This document shows, in pieces, positions 1 to 10,849 of a stretch of 25,185 nucleotides of DNA. The position numbers and the translations under genes were made by a program. The notes under the pieces are model-generated. The model was not told the origin of the DNA. It worked only from the letters and a program-made list of their open reading frames with translations, and did not search any database. How positions within the stretch are numbered: position 1 is the stretch's first letter; each line of letters starts with the position of its first letter. This DNA comes from DSAR01 sp034437315 (GTDB taxonomy: Bacteria > Chloroflexota > Anaerolineae > B4-G1): contig DAOTUC010000282.1 of NCBI GenBank assembly GCA_034437315.1, positions 1 to 25,185 of the forward strand. Direction: 5' to 3'.

Positions 1-12
1 CCCCCCTCTCCT

Positions 13-309
13 CAGGGCTGTTCAGTTCTACCTGAAACTGGAAAAATGGACAGGATTGACAAGATTAACAGGATAACGTGACCTTTGACCAACGCTTGTA
101 AACCGCATAACTGGAACAGCGGATGTAGCGCGGAATGGTATTCCGCGTCCCTGGCAGATTAGCAATCCACCCTACATGCGATTCGAGTTCTAGTTGCGCG
201 ATTCAGGACCGGTGGTCAAACCTGATGATAAAAATAAGCCAAAATCTTGTTAATCCTGTCTAAAAAACACGTATTTTGAGCTGTATCTTTTTAGAACTGA
301 ACAACCCTG
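13..309. repeat. MITE-like element with 18-bp terminal inverted repeats
   Basis: Bases 13-30 (CAGGGCTGTTCAGTTCTA) and 292-309 (TAGAACTGAACAACCCTG) are inverted copies matching at 17 of 18 positions. They enclose about 260 bp with no convincing gene. Inside lies a second, imperfect inverted pair: an AGGATTGACAAGATT-like stretch at 49-75 and its complement-like copy at 241-260. There is also a perfect 8-bp hairpin, CGCGGAAT/ATTCCGCG, at 129-147. Termini plus a non-coding core fit a non-autonomous transposon remnant. I see no clear target-site duplication in the flanks, so mobility is inferred. The element ends 33 bp past the stop of the glycosidase gene. The rest of 1-341 holds nothing else I can identify. 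Confidence 0.6.
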
Positions 310-341
310 GTAGCTTGTCGCCCTCGAACGCTTGCCGCGCG

Positions 342-2201
342 TCAACTCTCGGTGCGCATGATCAGGGGCAGGAAGATGCGGCGGCGTTCCGAAACGATGC
401 GCATGCTGATGGTCGCCCGTTGGGGGGCGTTCAACACGTCGGAAGGGATGGTCGTGACCGTGATCGCCCCGACGAATGTCCCGCTGCTGTAGCCTGTTGT
501 GTCTACGGTCACGGTCAACGGCTGGCCCTGGAGCCCTGTCGTGACGGCTAACGTCGGCGTCATCTGTGCGCCTAACGTGCCCAGTGTGCCGGTCAGTTGG
601 AAGCCGGAGGCGACGCTCGCCGTCCAGGTGAAGACGCCGTAACCGGTGTTGATCGGCGCGACGACGGCTGTGTGTACGCCCGGCTCGTTCAGCGCGGCCT
701 GGATGTCGATGGTGGGCGGGACGATTTCCAGCTCTGCGCCCCGGACGTGTAGCGTGATCGGCGCCGTCTGGGGCGAATCGAGCGTTTCGCTGGGGAAGGC
801 GGTCAGTGTGACGGCGGTGGTATACACGCCCACCGCATAACCGGCGCTGTCGACGCTGATTGTCAACGGGTTGCCTTGTCGCCCGGTCGTGATCGCCAGC
901 GTCGGTGTGATAGCGGCGCTGGTTGCGGCGCTGGTTGCGGCCGCGGTTGCGGCGCTCGCTGTCCAGGTCAGGAGGCGATAACGGGCGTTCCAGGGGGTCA
1001 GCGTCGCCGTGACGACGCCTGGTTCGTAGACGTTCGCCTCCAGATTCAGAGCGGTGGGCGTGATCGCCAGTTGCGGGCCGAAATAGCCCACCCGCTTTTC
1101 CATCGACATCACCGTGTGGTAGGCCAGGGAGGGCGCGCCTGTCACCGTATCATCGCGCTTGCGGATGGAGAAATAGTGGGCGGCTTCGCAATCCCAGGTA
1201 TGGTAGTTGTGCCAATCCAGATTCCAGATGAACATCGCGCCCATCCAGGGCCAGTTTTCGTCGGCGTAGCGGTAGGCTCGCGTGATGTAATTCGCCTGTT
1301 CGACCTCCGTGACCTCCATCCAGCCGAAGTGATCGGCGTACGTCTGGCGGCAGTCTTCCGGCATCGTCGCCCCGTCTGCGCGCCAATCGCGTAACCAGTT
1401 GAACTCGGTCGCCCAGATGGGCTTGTGGGCCAGGCCGTGTTGCGCGAGGATGTCGTGGATGATTTCGACGCCCCGGAAGGCGAAACCGTTTTCCACAGTC
1501 TGAGGGGCTGTCTCCGGTTCGTAGGCAAAACCGTAGGGGTGGTAACCGAAGGCGTCCAGATAATCGCCGGCGCCCGATAGCAGCATCTGGCGCGTATATT
1601 CCCGCTCATCCATCGCGCCGCAATTGTTGCCCTCCCACCCATTGCACTGCCCCTCGATTCGCCCGACCGGCGCCAATCCGCCACTGACGACGATGGCTGC
1701 TGGGTCTACCGCCTTGATGCGTTCGTAGGCCGCTTGCAGCACCTGGGTATATTCGGCCGGGTCGGGGGGGCGACCGCCCCAGAAGCGCTCGACGTTTGGT
1801 TCGTTGCCGATCTCGTAGGCTTCGACCCGCCCCCGGCCGGCCCGGGCGACCGCTTCGACGTAAGTCGCCCAGGCGTCTATGTCGGGGGGCATGCCTTCCC
1901 GCAGGTCGAAGGCGAACAGCACCTGGTAGGGCAAGCGCTCGGCCGGCGGGGCGAGTTCGTATTCTTCCCAGAGCTTGATCCATTCCATGCCTAGCGGGGC
2001 AAAGAGCGGGTCGATGTGCTCTTCCAGGCGGACGTTGAGGCCGTATCCCAGGTGTGGCCTGGGGAGCGGCGGATCGTCGCTCGTCGCCGGCGGTTCCGCG
2101 TGAGCGACCCACGGCGTGAATCCGCCCAGGCCGGTCAACAAGGCGAGCAGCGCGATGGTTGCCACACCGATAGCGGCGGCTATAGCGGCAGGTCGTCTCA
2201 C
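342..2201 (-). CDS. Secreted clan GH-A-like glycoside hydrolase with C-terminal beta-sandwich repeats
   Basis: Predicted exported glycosidase of 619 residues. I take the GTG at 2201 as the start. It is preceded by AAGG about 8 nt upstream, and it places a signal peptide (MRR, hydrophobic stretch to about 30, AHA cleavage near residue 35) at the N-terminus. Longer starts would run into the upstream Cys-rich gene. The catalytic part (about 45-375) shows the clan GH-A pattern: acid/base Glu134 in IGNEPN and probable nucleophile Glu266 in WATEFNW, with a later NLDWHN segment. GH39 or a GH5-like family are candidates; the substrate cannot be read. Two related modules of about 110 residues follow, each opening with an L-x-I-x-P-T motif, containing FTWTAS/LTWTAS and ending in a TAPITLHV- or RATISMRI-like strand. 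The protein ends in IFLPLIMRTES. An Ala/Thr-rich linker interrupts the first module. It lies 38 nt downstream of the small Cys-rich gene, possibly in one transcript. Confidence 0.75.
   Translation of the reverse strand: MRRPAAIAAAIGVATIALLALLTGLGGFTPWVAHAEPPATSDDPPLPRPHLGYGLNVRLEEHIDPLFAPLGMEWIKLWEEYELAPPAERLPYQVLFAFDLREGMPPDIDAWATYVEAVARAGRGRVEAYEIGNEPNVERFWGGRPPDPAEYTQVLQAAYERIKAVDPAAIVVSGGLAPVGRIEGQCNGWEGNNCGAMDEREYTRQMLLSGAGDYLDAFGYHPYGFAYEPETAPQTVENGFAFRGVEIIHDILAQHGLAHKPIWATEFNWLRDWRADGATMPEDCRQTYADHFGWMEVTEVEQANYITRAYRYADENWPWMGAMFIWNLDWHNYHTWDCEAAHYFSIRKRDDTVTGAPSLAYHTVMSMEKRVGYFGPQLAITPTALNLEANVYEPGVVTATLTPWNARYRLLTWTASAATAAATSAATSAAITPTLAITTGRQGNPLTISVDSAGYAVGVYTTAVTLTAFPSETLDSPQTAPITLHVRGAELEIVPPTIDIQAALNEPGVHTAVVAPINTGYGVFTWTASVASGFQLTGTLGTLGAQMTPTLAVTTGLQGQPLTVTVDTTGYSSGTFVGAITVTTIPSDVLNAPQRATISMRIVSERRRIFLPLIMRTES
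913..956. repeat. 12-bp tandem repeat inside the glycosidase gene
   Basis: Units GCGGCGCTGGTT at 913-924 and 925-936, a variant at 937-948 and a partial fourth copy to 956. On the coding strand this gives the Ala/Thr-rich stretch that interrupts the first C-terminal module. The period is a multiple of three, so copy-number change would only lengthen or shorten the linker. The second module has no equivalent Ala/Thr stretch, which suggests local slippage expansion. Confidence 0.8.
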
Positions 2202-2239
2202 GTCTTCAACCTTATGCAAGGTTTTGCTTCGGTTAGGCT

Positions 2240-2437
2240 TTATCGTTGGTTGTAGATGCGGATGAAATTCGCCAGAGAACGGTCGTAAGTTCGTTCCTCC
2301 TCGGGGGGGAAGAGGCAGCCTGGGAGTTGTTTCATCCGCCAATGATAGCGGATGCATTCGCAGCACTTCCCCTTCCGGGAGCAGGGGGCATAGGTGCAAG
2401 TGCAGAATTCCGTATTTTCTTCGATGTGACATTCCAT
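2240..2437 (-). CDS. Small Cys-rich protein, DUF6485-like
   Basis: A 65-residue protein with eight cysteines (3, 12, 14, 19, 25, 26, 28, 41) in the pattern C-x8-C-x-C-x4-C-x5-CC-x-C, followed by RYHW, LPGC and YDRS. This matches a small family of unknown function that I recall as DUF6485, often annotated 'cytosolic protein'; the family number is from memory. The cysteine spacing suggests metal binding, but this is inference. There is no signal peptide or membrane segment. The ATG at 2437 has a strong Shine-Dalgarno (AAGGAGG, complement of 2443-2449) 5 nt away, which supports it as a real gene and argues against extending the downstream glycosidase through it. Confidence 0.8.
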   Translation of the reverse strand: MECHIEENTEFCTCTYAPCSRKGKCCECIRYHWRMKQLPGCLFPPEEERTYDRSLANFIRIYNQR

Positions 2438-2470
2438 TTTGTCCTCCTTAACTGGACACTGGCGTTTTTG

Positions 2471-2531
2471 TTCGTAGTGACGGCTTCAGCCGTCCAAAAG
2501 GCTCAAAAGCGGCTAAAGCCGCCACTACGAA
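2471..2531. repeat. Interspersed-type inverted repeat (TTCGTAGTGACGGCTT family)
   Basis: The arms are 2471-2487 and 2515-2531, complementary at 15 of 17 positions. Each half also folds alone: GACGGC-TTCA-GCCGTC and GCGGCT-AA-AGCCGC. It sits 33 bp upstream of the Cys-rich gene start, so it would lie in that gene's leader or promoter. Similar 'ttcgtagt...actacgaa' hairpins occur many times in Chloroflexota genomes as I recall them. A second short pair, CCATATCT (2535-2542) and AGATATGG (2568-2575), lies next to it. Confidence 0.7.
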
Positions 2532-2610
2532 CCCCCATATCTGGCACTTTTATTGTCGCCCACCCCAAGATATGGGTACCGGGAAAATTTGCCAGACTCC
2601 AGCTCCTTAA

Positions 2611-2632
2611 CAGTTAGCTGTACAGTTAGCTG
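2611..2632. repeat. Direct repeat CAGTTAGCTG x2
   Basis: Two identical 10-bp copies (2611-2620 and 2623-2632), 12 bp period, just beyond the acpP terminator. No function is evident. Confidence 0.6.
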
Positions 2633-2640
2633 TTACAAGC

Positions 2641-2669
2641 AAAAGGCCACCAACTTCGGTGACCTTTTG
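2641..2669 (-). terminator. Rho-independent terminator of acpP
   Basis: Read on the minus strand, an AAAAGGTCACC arm pairs with GGTGGCCTTTT across a short loop, and the 3' arm ends in a T run. It lies 26 bp past the acpP stop codon. The arms are A/T-rich at the base, so it could terminate in either direction. Confidence 0.8.
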
Positions 2670-2694
2670 TATGGCTTACAATCGCTAACGCGCC

Positions 2695-2940
2695 TTAGGA
2701 TTCGGCGGTCATGCGCTTCTTGATGTAATCTTCCGCCTCGCCGACCGTGCGGATGGATTGGGCGTCATCATCGGAAATTTTCGCGTCGAAGCGTTCCTCG
2801 AATTCCATAATGAGTTCCACGAGGTCGAGGGAATCCGCCTCCAGGTCTTCGCGAAAGCGGGCTTCCCGCGTGATTTGTTCCGGTTCCACGCCTAACAGGT
2901 CTACAATGATCGCTTGAATCGTTTCGAAAACGTCTGTCAT
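2695..2940 (-). CDS. acpP: Acyl carrier protein
   Basis: An 81-residue acyl carrier protein that holds growing acyl chains on a 4'-phosphopantetheine arm. Ser37 in EADSLDLVEL is the attachment site, and the following helix (LIMEFEERFDAKI) is the acidic recognition helix typical of the family. Length is normal. The ATG at 2940 is chosen because AAGGAGG stands 9-10 nt upstream; a longer frame to 3069 would include the promoter and adds non-family sequence. It is not beside other fatty-acid genes here. It has its own promoter and terminator and is probably monocistronic. The ACP could serve fatty-acid or another acyl pathway; the general fatty-acid role is the default. Confidence 0.93.
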   Translation of the reverse strand: MTDVFETIQAIIVDLLGVEPEQITREARFREDLEADSLDLVELIMEFEERFDAKISDDDAQSIRTVGEAEDYIKKRMTAES

Positions 2941-3025
2941 TGGTTCTGCCTCCTTTTTAATGACCAGCTTACTGAAGGTCTGAAAATGAAAATGCTGTCC
3001 GATGCTGTCGCTTATTGACGGTGAT

Positions 3026-3053
3026 ATTCTATCCGCTAAGCTGAGTTTGTCAA
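3026..3053 (-). promoter_or_regulatory. Sigma70-type promoter for acpP
   Basis: On the minus strand, TTGACA (complement of 3048-3053) is followed after 16 nt by TAGAAT (complement of 3026-3031). It is oriented toward acpP and leaves a leader of roughly 80 nt. Confidence 0.75.
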
Positions 3054-3069
3054 ACTGTACAGTTGACAA
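3047..3069. promoter_or_regulatory. Palindrome spanning both divergent -35 boxes (possible operator)
   Basis: TTGTCAA, one extra A, the palindrome CTGTACAG, then TTGACAA: a 23-bp near-perfect dyad. Its outer arms are the -35 elements of the acpP (minus) and fni (plus) promoters. A protein bound here would cover both. The dyad could also arise simply from two -35 boxes facing each other, but the central CTGTACAG is extra symmetry not needed for that. Confidence 0.55.
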
Positions 3070-3091
3070 CTCCCACTACTACCGGTATGAT
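3063..3091 (+). promoter_or_regulatory. Sigma70 promoter for fni
   Basis: TTGACA at 3063-3068, a 17-nt spacer and TATGAT at 3086-3091: one mismatch from the full consensus at optimal spacing. Transcription would begin near 3098, about 56 nt before the fni start. Confidence 0.85.
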
Positions 3092-3153
3092 GTACCTGTT
3101 ATGTATAAACACAGATCAAGGCCTTGAGTTACGGACAAAATCAAGAGGATTCT

Positions 3154-4194
3154 ATGCACCAGCGACGCAAAGCCGATCACATTCGCATTAACCTGCACGA
3201 GGATGTCGATGGAAAAAACATCGACACCGGTTTCGACGCGTACCGTTTCATCCATTGTGCGCTGCCGGACTTTGACCTGGCGGACGTTGATGTCTCCCTC
3301 ACATTTTTGGGCAAGCGATTGGCGGCCCCACTTTTGATCTCGTCTATGACGGGCGGGACGCCGGAAGCGTGCACGATCAATCTGCGCTTGGCGGAGGCCG
3401 CGCAGGCGGCTGGCGTCGCCCTGGGAATCGGTTCTCAACGGGCGGCTATAGAGGAACCCGCCCTTGTCGATACCTACCGGGTGCGTCACGTCGCGCCAGA
3501 CATCCTCTTGATGGCGAACCTGGGGGCGGTTCAGTTGAACTATGGGTATGGTCTGGATGAATGCCGCCGGGCGGTCGAGATGATCGAGGCGGACGCTTTG
3601 ATTTTGCATCTCAACCCCCTCCAGGAGGCGCTTCAGGTCGAGGGGGATACGCGCTTCGCCGGATTATTGCCTAAAATTGAGGCGATATGTAAAGGGCTAG
3701 AGACGCCGGTGGTGGTCAAGGAAGTGGGGTGGGGGCTGTCGGACGACGTCGCACGCCAGTTAATCGACGCGGGCGTCGCCGCTCTCGATGTAGCCGGCGC
3801 CGGCGGCAGTTCTTGGAGTCAAGTGGAGATGCACCGGGCGCGTACCGAGCATCAACGGCGGATCGCTGCGGCTTTCGTCGACTGGGGGATGCCGGTAGTC
3901 GATAGCTTGCAACTGGTCCATCAGTGCGCGCCCACGTTGCCGATCATTGCCAGCGGAGGCGTCCGTGACGGCATTCAAATGGCCAAAGCGGTGGCGCTTG
4001 GCGCGGGGATGTGTGGCATTGCCGCGCCGTTTTTGCGTGCAGCCAACGTCTCAACCGAGGCGGCGGCGGACCTCATCGCTGTGCTGATCGCGCAGATGCG
4101 CATTGCCATGTTCGCTGCTGGGGCGATTGATCTGCTGGCGCTTCAGCGTTTATCTCTTCTGGTTCCCTCGCGAGCCGGTCGTAACGCGGTATAG
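3154..4194 (+). CDS. fni: Type 2 isopentenyl-diphosphate delta-isomerase (FMN-dependent)
   Basis: Interconverts isopentenyl and dimethylallyl diphosphate, making the primer for isoprenoid chains. It uses reduced FMN and Mg2+ and is cytosolic. 346 residues, normal for the family. Visible motifs: PLLISSMTGGT, a GSQR segment, ANLGAVQL, LNPLQE with Gln157 and Glu158 (catalytic/Mg2+ pair of the family), VVKEVGWGLS, DVAGAGGSSW and IIASGGVRDG for FMN phosphate binding in a TIM barrel. I start at ATG 3154 because AAGAGGA is 4 nt upstream; an in-frame TTG at 3124 has no ribosome site. It has its own strong promoter and lies upstream of a DUF116 gene and a polyprenyl synthase, in keeping with isoprenoid supply. 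Confidence 0.95.
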   Translation: MHQRRKADHIRINLHEDVDGKNIDTGFDAYRFIHCALPDFDLADVDVSLTFLGKRLAAPLLISSMTGGTPEACTINLRLAEAAQAAGVALGIGSQRAAIEEPALVDTYRVRHVAPDILLMANLGAVQLNYGYGLDECRRAVEMIEADALILHLNPLQEALQVEGDTRFAGLLPKIEAICKGLETPVVVKEVGWGLSDDVARQLIDAGVAALDVAGAGGSSWSQVEMHRARTEHQRRIAAAFVDWGMPVVDSLQLVHQCAPTLPIIASGGVRDGIQMAKAVALGAGMCGIAAPFLRAANVSTEAAADLIAVLIAQMRIAMFAAGAIDLLALQRLSLLVPSRAGRNAV

Positions 4195-4216
4195 TCGAGG
4201 GGGTTTTAAATAAAAG

Positions 4217-4251
4217 GCGCCGCATAGGAGCGCCGCATAGGAGCGCCGTAT
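4217..4251. repeat. 13-bp tandem repeat, about 2.7 copies
   Basis: GCGCCGCATAGGA at 4217-4229 and 4230-4242, then a partial third copy to 4251. It begins 22 bp after the fni stop. No function is evident. Confidence 0.75.
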
Positions 4252-4284
4252 CCTGCTGGCTCATCACTGCGTTTTCCACTTAAG

Positions 4285-4379
4285 AATTTGGAAGTCTTCA
4301 GCCGCGCGTCCAGAGACAAAGTTGATTGACTGGAGCGTCAAAATCGGTTGTGCAACGCGCTTTTTGAGACTTCCGAATT
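4285..4379. repeat. Inverted repeat between fni and the DUF116 gene
   Basis: AATTTGGAAGTCT (4285-4297) and AGACTTCCGAATT (4367-4379) pair at 12 of 13 positions around a 69-nt core. The region 4195-4455 has no gene. This element may be a small non-autonomous repeat. I could not identify a convincing promoter for the downstream gene here. Confidence 0.6.
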
Positions 4380-4455
4380 ATCACGACAATCGAAGGAAGA
4401 CGCCAGATTGTCAGCTGTCGGGACGAGGGCGCGCACCACATAAAGGAGATTAGTT

Positions 4456-4914
4456 GTGAGCGAGAAGAAAGCGTATGATGACTTGAGCGAGGTGCCTTTT
4501 GATCAACGGGTTTTGCTGCTTCCCCATTGCCTGCGACCCAGTCAGGATTGTCCGGGCAAGATGAGCAAGCAGGGATTGGATTGTTCCGGTTGTACGCACA
4601 CCGAGTGCGCGATCTACCAGCTTCGCGCCGTAGCGATTGAGAAAGGTTACGGCGGGATATGCGTCGCGCCGGGGGGGCGGTTGGCGGTGCGCTTTCTCGC
4701 CGAACGGCAACCGAGCGGGGTGGTCGCTATCGCCTGCGATAAGGAATTGGAAGAGGGGCTTGAGGCTATCGACCAGATGACGTGGGAGATGGGTAGACCG
4801 GCCGTCGCCGTGGTGCCGCTTACGCAGGATGGTTGTGTCGATACACAGGTCGACGTCTCGTTGGCTAGCGACGTGATCATGACTGTCAATGGGCATAAGC
4901 GCGGGTCGAATTGA
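4456..4914 (+). CDS. DUF116-type Cys-rich protein
   Basis: 152-residue cytosolic protein of unknown function. It resembles the DUF116 domain: LPHCLR (Cys25), CPG (Cys32), CSGC (Cys43, Cys46), Cys51, a GGIC motif (Cys69) and ACDKELEEG (Cys94). The clustered cysteines suggest an iron-sulfur or zinc site, which is inference. Other DUF116 proteins often carry an N-terminal membrane part; this one starts directly at the Cys domain. The GTG at 4456 is preceded by AAAGGAGA at 4442-4449, a strong ribosome site. The stop is 36 nt before the polyprenyl synthase start, so the two are probably cotranscribed. A link to isoprenoid chemistry is suggested only by position. Confidence 0.75.
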   Translation: MSEKKAYDDLSEVPFDQRVLLLPHCLRPSQDCPGKMSKQGLDCSGCTHTECAIYQLRAVAIEKGYGGICVAPGGRLAVRFLAERQPSGVVAIACDKELEEGLEAIDQMTWEMGRPAVAVVPLTQDGCVDTQVDVSLASDVIMTVNGHKRGSN

Positions 4915-4950
4915 CGGGTATGTGATTTGCACGTTGAAGAGAGGTGGACA

Positions 4951-5973
4951 ATGACCCTTCAGACTTACTTCGATCGCTACCTTCCGCCCCTCGAAGCGGA
5001 GATGCGATCCGCCCTGTTGACCGACGACGAACGTCACGCGGACCTGTTTGGTATGTTGCGCTATCATCTGGGTTGGGTGGACGAATCCTTTGAACCGCGC
5101 CAGACCTGGACGGGAAAGCGAGTGCGCCCTGTGTTGTGCCTTTTGACCTGTGAAGCTTGTGAGGGTGATTGGGAGCAGGCCCTGCCAGCCGCCTCGGCGT
5201 TGGAGTTGATGCACAATTTCACGCTGATCCACGATGACATTGAGGATAACGACGACACGCGCCGTGGTCGCCCGACCGTCTGGCGCTTGTGGGGGCGCGC
5301 CCAGGCCATCAACGCCGGGGATACATTGTTCGCCCTATCCCAGTTGGCCTTGTTGAGGCTCATCGGCCGCGACGCGCCCGCCGAGACGCTTATATCGGCT
5401 TTGAGATCGTTCAATCGCACCTGTGTGGCGATTACAGAGGGACAATATCTGGATATCGGGTTTGAGCGCCGGGACGACGTCTCGGTCGATGAGTACCTGG
5501 CGATGATCGAGCGCAAAACGGCGGCGTTAGTCGCTTGCTCATGTGAGATGGGCGCCCTGATCGCCGAAGCGCCTATCAGCCAGCGCGAGAGCGTGCGCGC
5601 CTTTGGACGTCATCTGGGGCTCGCGTTCCAGATACGCGACGACATCCTGGGTATCTGGGGGAAATCTGAGGTGACGGGCAAGCCGGTCGGTTCCGACATC
5701 ATCCGGCGCAAGAAATCGCTGCCCATTCTTCACGGCTTGGCCTGCGACGAGGGGTTGCGGCGCTTGTTTGCCCAGGAGGCGTTCTTCACGCCAGATGACG
5801 TCGCTCAAGCGACGGAGATGCTCCAGGCGAGCGGCAGCTGCGCCTATACCGAGTCGTTGGAAAAGGCGCACTACGATCGGGCGCTGAGCGCGTTGGAAAA
5901 AGCCGATGTGCATGGCGCTGCCGCGCAGGGGTTAAGCGATCTGGCCCGGAAATTGCTCAATCGAAAGATGTAA
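4951..5973 (+). CDS. Short-chain trans-polyprenyl diphosphate synthase (GGPP/FPP type)
   Basis: Condenses isopentenyl diphosphate onto allylic primers to make C15-C20 prenyl diphosphates for quinones, carotenoids or lipids. 340 residues. Motifs: GKRVRPVL (substrate Lys/Arg), first Asp-rich motif DDIED at 95-99 followed by RRGRPT, GQYLDIGFE, KTAAL, and the second Asp-rich region FQIRDDILG with Asp230-Asp231. The third acid of a canonical DDxxD is Gly234, a variant I recall in IdsA-like synthases. Phe90 sits five residues before the first motif, the position that limits chain length in archaeal-type GGPP synthases, so a C20 or shorter product is likely. The ATG at 4951 has GAGAGGTGG just upstream. 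Confidence 0.9.
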   Translation: MTLQTYFDRYLPPLEAEMRSALLTDDERHADLFGMLRYHLGWVDESFEPRQTWTGKRVRPVLCLLTCEACEGDWEQALPAASALELMHNFTLIHDDIEDNDDTRRGRPTVWRLWGRAQAINAGDTLFALSQLALLRLIGRDAPAETLISALRSFNRTCVAITEGQYLDIGFERRDDVSVDEYLAMIERKTAALVACSCEMGALIAEAPISQRESVRAFGRHLGLAFQIRDDILGIWGKSEVTGKPVGSDIIRRKKSLPILHGLACDEGLRRLFAQEAFFTPDDVAQATEMLQASGSCAYTESLEKAHYDRALSALEKADVHGAAAQGLSDLARKLLNRKM

Positions 5974-6019
5974 GGCGTTCCCTATTTCCCCCGTTAGAGA
6001 GTGTAAATGAGGTGTTAGC

Positions 6020-6047
6020 TTGACAAGCCCATAAGCTAGGGTATAAT
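6020..6047 (+). promoter_or_regulatory. Consensus sigma70 promoter of rpoC
   Basis: TTGACA at 6020-6025 and TATAAT at 6042-6047, both perfect, with a 16-nt spacer. A start near 6054 gives a leader of about 124 nt before rpoC. A direct repeat TTCGATG (6053-6059, 6075-6081) flanks the dyad ATAGT-AC-ACTAT (6063-6074) around the start point. Confidence 0.9.
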
Positions 6048-6080
6048 ATACGTTCGATGTATATAGTACACTATTTCGAT

Positions 6081-6112
6081 GAAGCGCTGGGCGAACCTGC
6101 ATCAAGCGCTTC
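6081..6112 (+). promoter_or_regulatory. Hairpin in the rpoC leader
   Basis: GAAGCGCT (6081-6088) pairs perfectly with AGCGCTTC (6105-6112) across 16 nt, followed by TTTCTT. It lies inside the rpoC 5' leader and could be an attenuator or stability element. The T run is short, so it is unlikely to be a full terminator. Confidence 0.45.
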
Positions 6113-6177
6113 TTTCTTGCATGGTCAGGGTCTCGATCCATCCGTGTTTGCTAATCTGGGGGTTTCAGGGGAGGATG

Positions 6178-10596
<4,419 letters not shown>

Positions 10597-10718
10597 ACGA
10601 CTCTTGGAGCGTTCTCGTCTGTATGTAGATCGTCAGATGGAATGACGCCGCTTTCCGCGTGAGATGTGTGTAGAGAGTTTAAATAATTGCTTTAGCCACC
10701 CTCCCGGGGGCGTTAATC

Positions 10719-10750
10719 GGCCCGAGGACGGGCCTCTGAGCGAATTTTTT
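10719..10750 (+). terminator. Weak terminator-like hairpin after rpoC
   Basis: GGCCCG (10719-10724) pairs with CGGGCC (10729-10734) across AGGA. A T6 run follows at 10745-10750 after a 10-nt gap, so it is an imperfect terminator. The 10597-10907 gap between rpoC and mtnA otherwise contains the strong terminator and the mtnA promoter listed separately. I see no gene or recognisable riboswitch in it. Confidence 0.4.
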
Positions 10751-10771
10751 AATAGTCTCTGTATCGATGTA

Positions 10772-10807
10772 AACGGCAGCATCAAGAGATGCTGCCGTTC
10801 TTTTTTT
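10772..10807 (+). terminator. Strong rho-independent terminator
   Basis: Perfect 12-bp stem AACGGCAGCATC/GATGCTGCCGTT (10772-10783 and 10788-10799) with loop AAGA, then C and seven T (10801-10807). It separates rpoC from the mtnA operon. Confidence 0.95.
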
Positions 10808-10820
10808 GAACAGGCTTTAT

Positions 10821-10849
10821 TTGACAAAGCCAAAAGCTCGTGTTACCAT
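10821..10849 (+). promoter_or_regulatory. Sigma70 promoter of the mtnA operon
   Basis: TTGACA at 10821-10826, a 17-nt spacer and TACCAT at 10844-10849. It follows directly after the terminator and leaves a leader of about 50 nt to mtnA. Confidence 0.75.

Noticed and set aside
2202..2432. Longer N-terminus for the secreted glycosidase
   Set aside because: It would overlap the Cys-rich gene in another frame and bury the signal peptide. GTG 2201 gives a proper exported N-terminus.
2941..3069. N-terminal extension of acpP
   Set aside because: It covers the promoter boxes and adds sequence unlike acyl carrier proteins. ATG 2940 has a strong ribosome site.
4450..5232. 260-codon minus-strand frame opposite DUF116 and the prenyl synthase
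   Set aside because: It is antisense to two well-supported genes, shows no family motifs, and arises from GC-biased codon use.
6079..6177. In-frame N-terminal extension of rpoC from ATG 6079
   Set aside because: No ribosome site precedes it, its residues do not resemble RpoC, and AGGGGAGG directly before 6175/6178 marks the true start.
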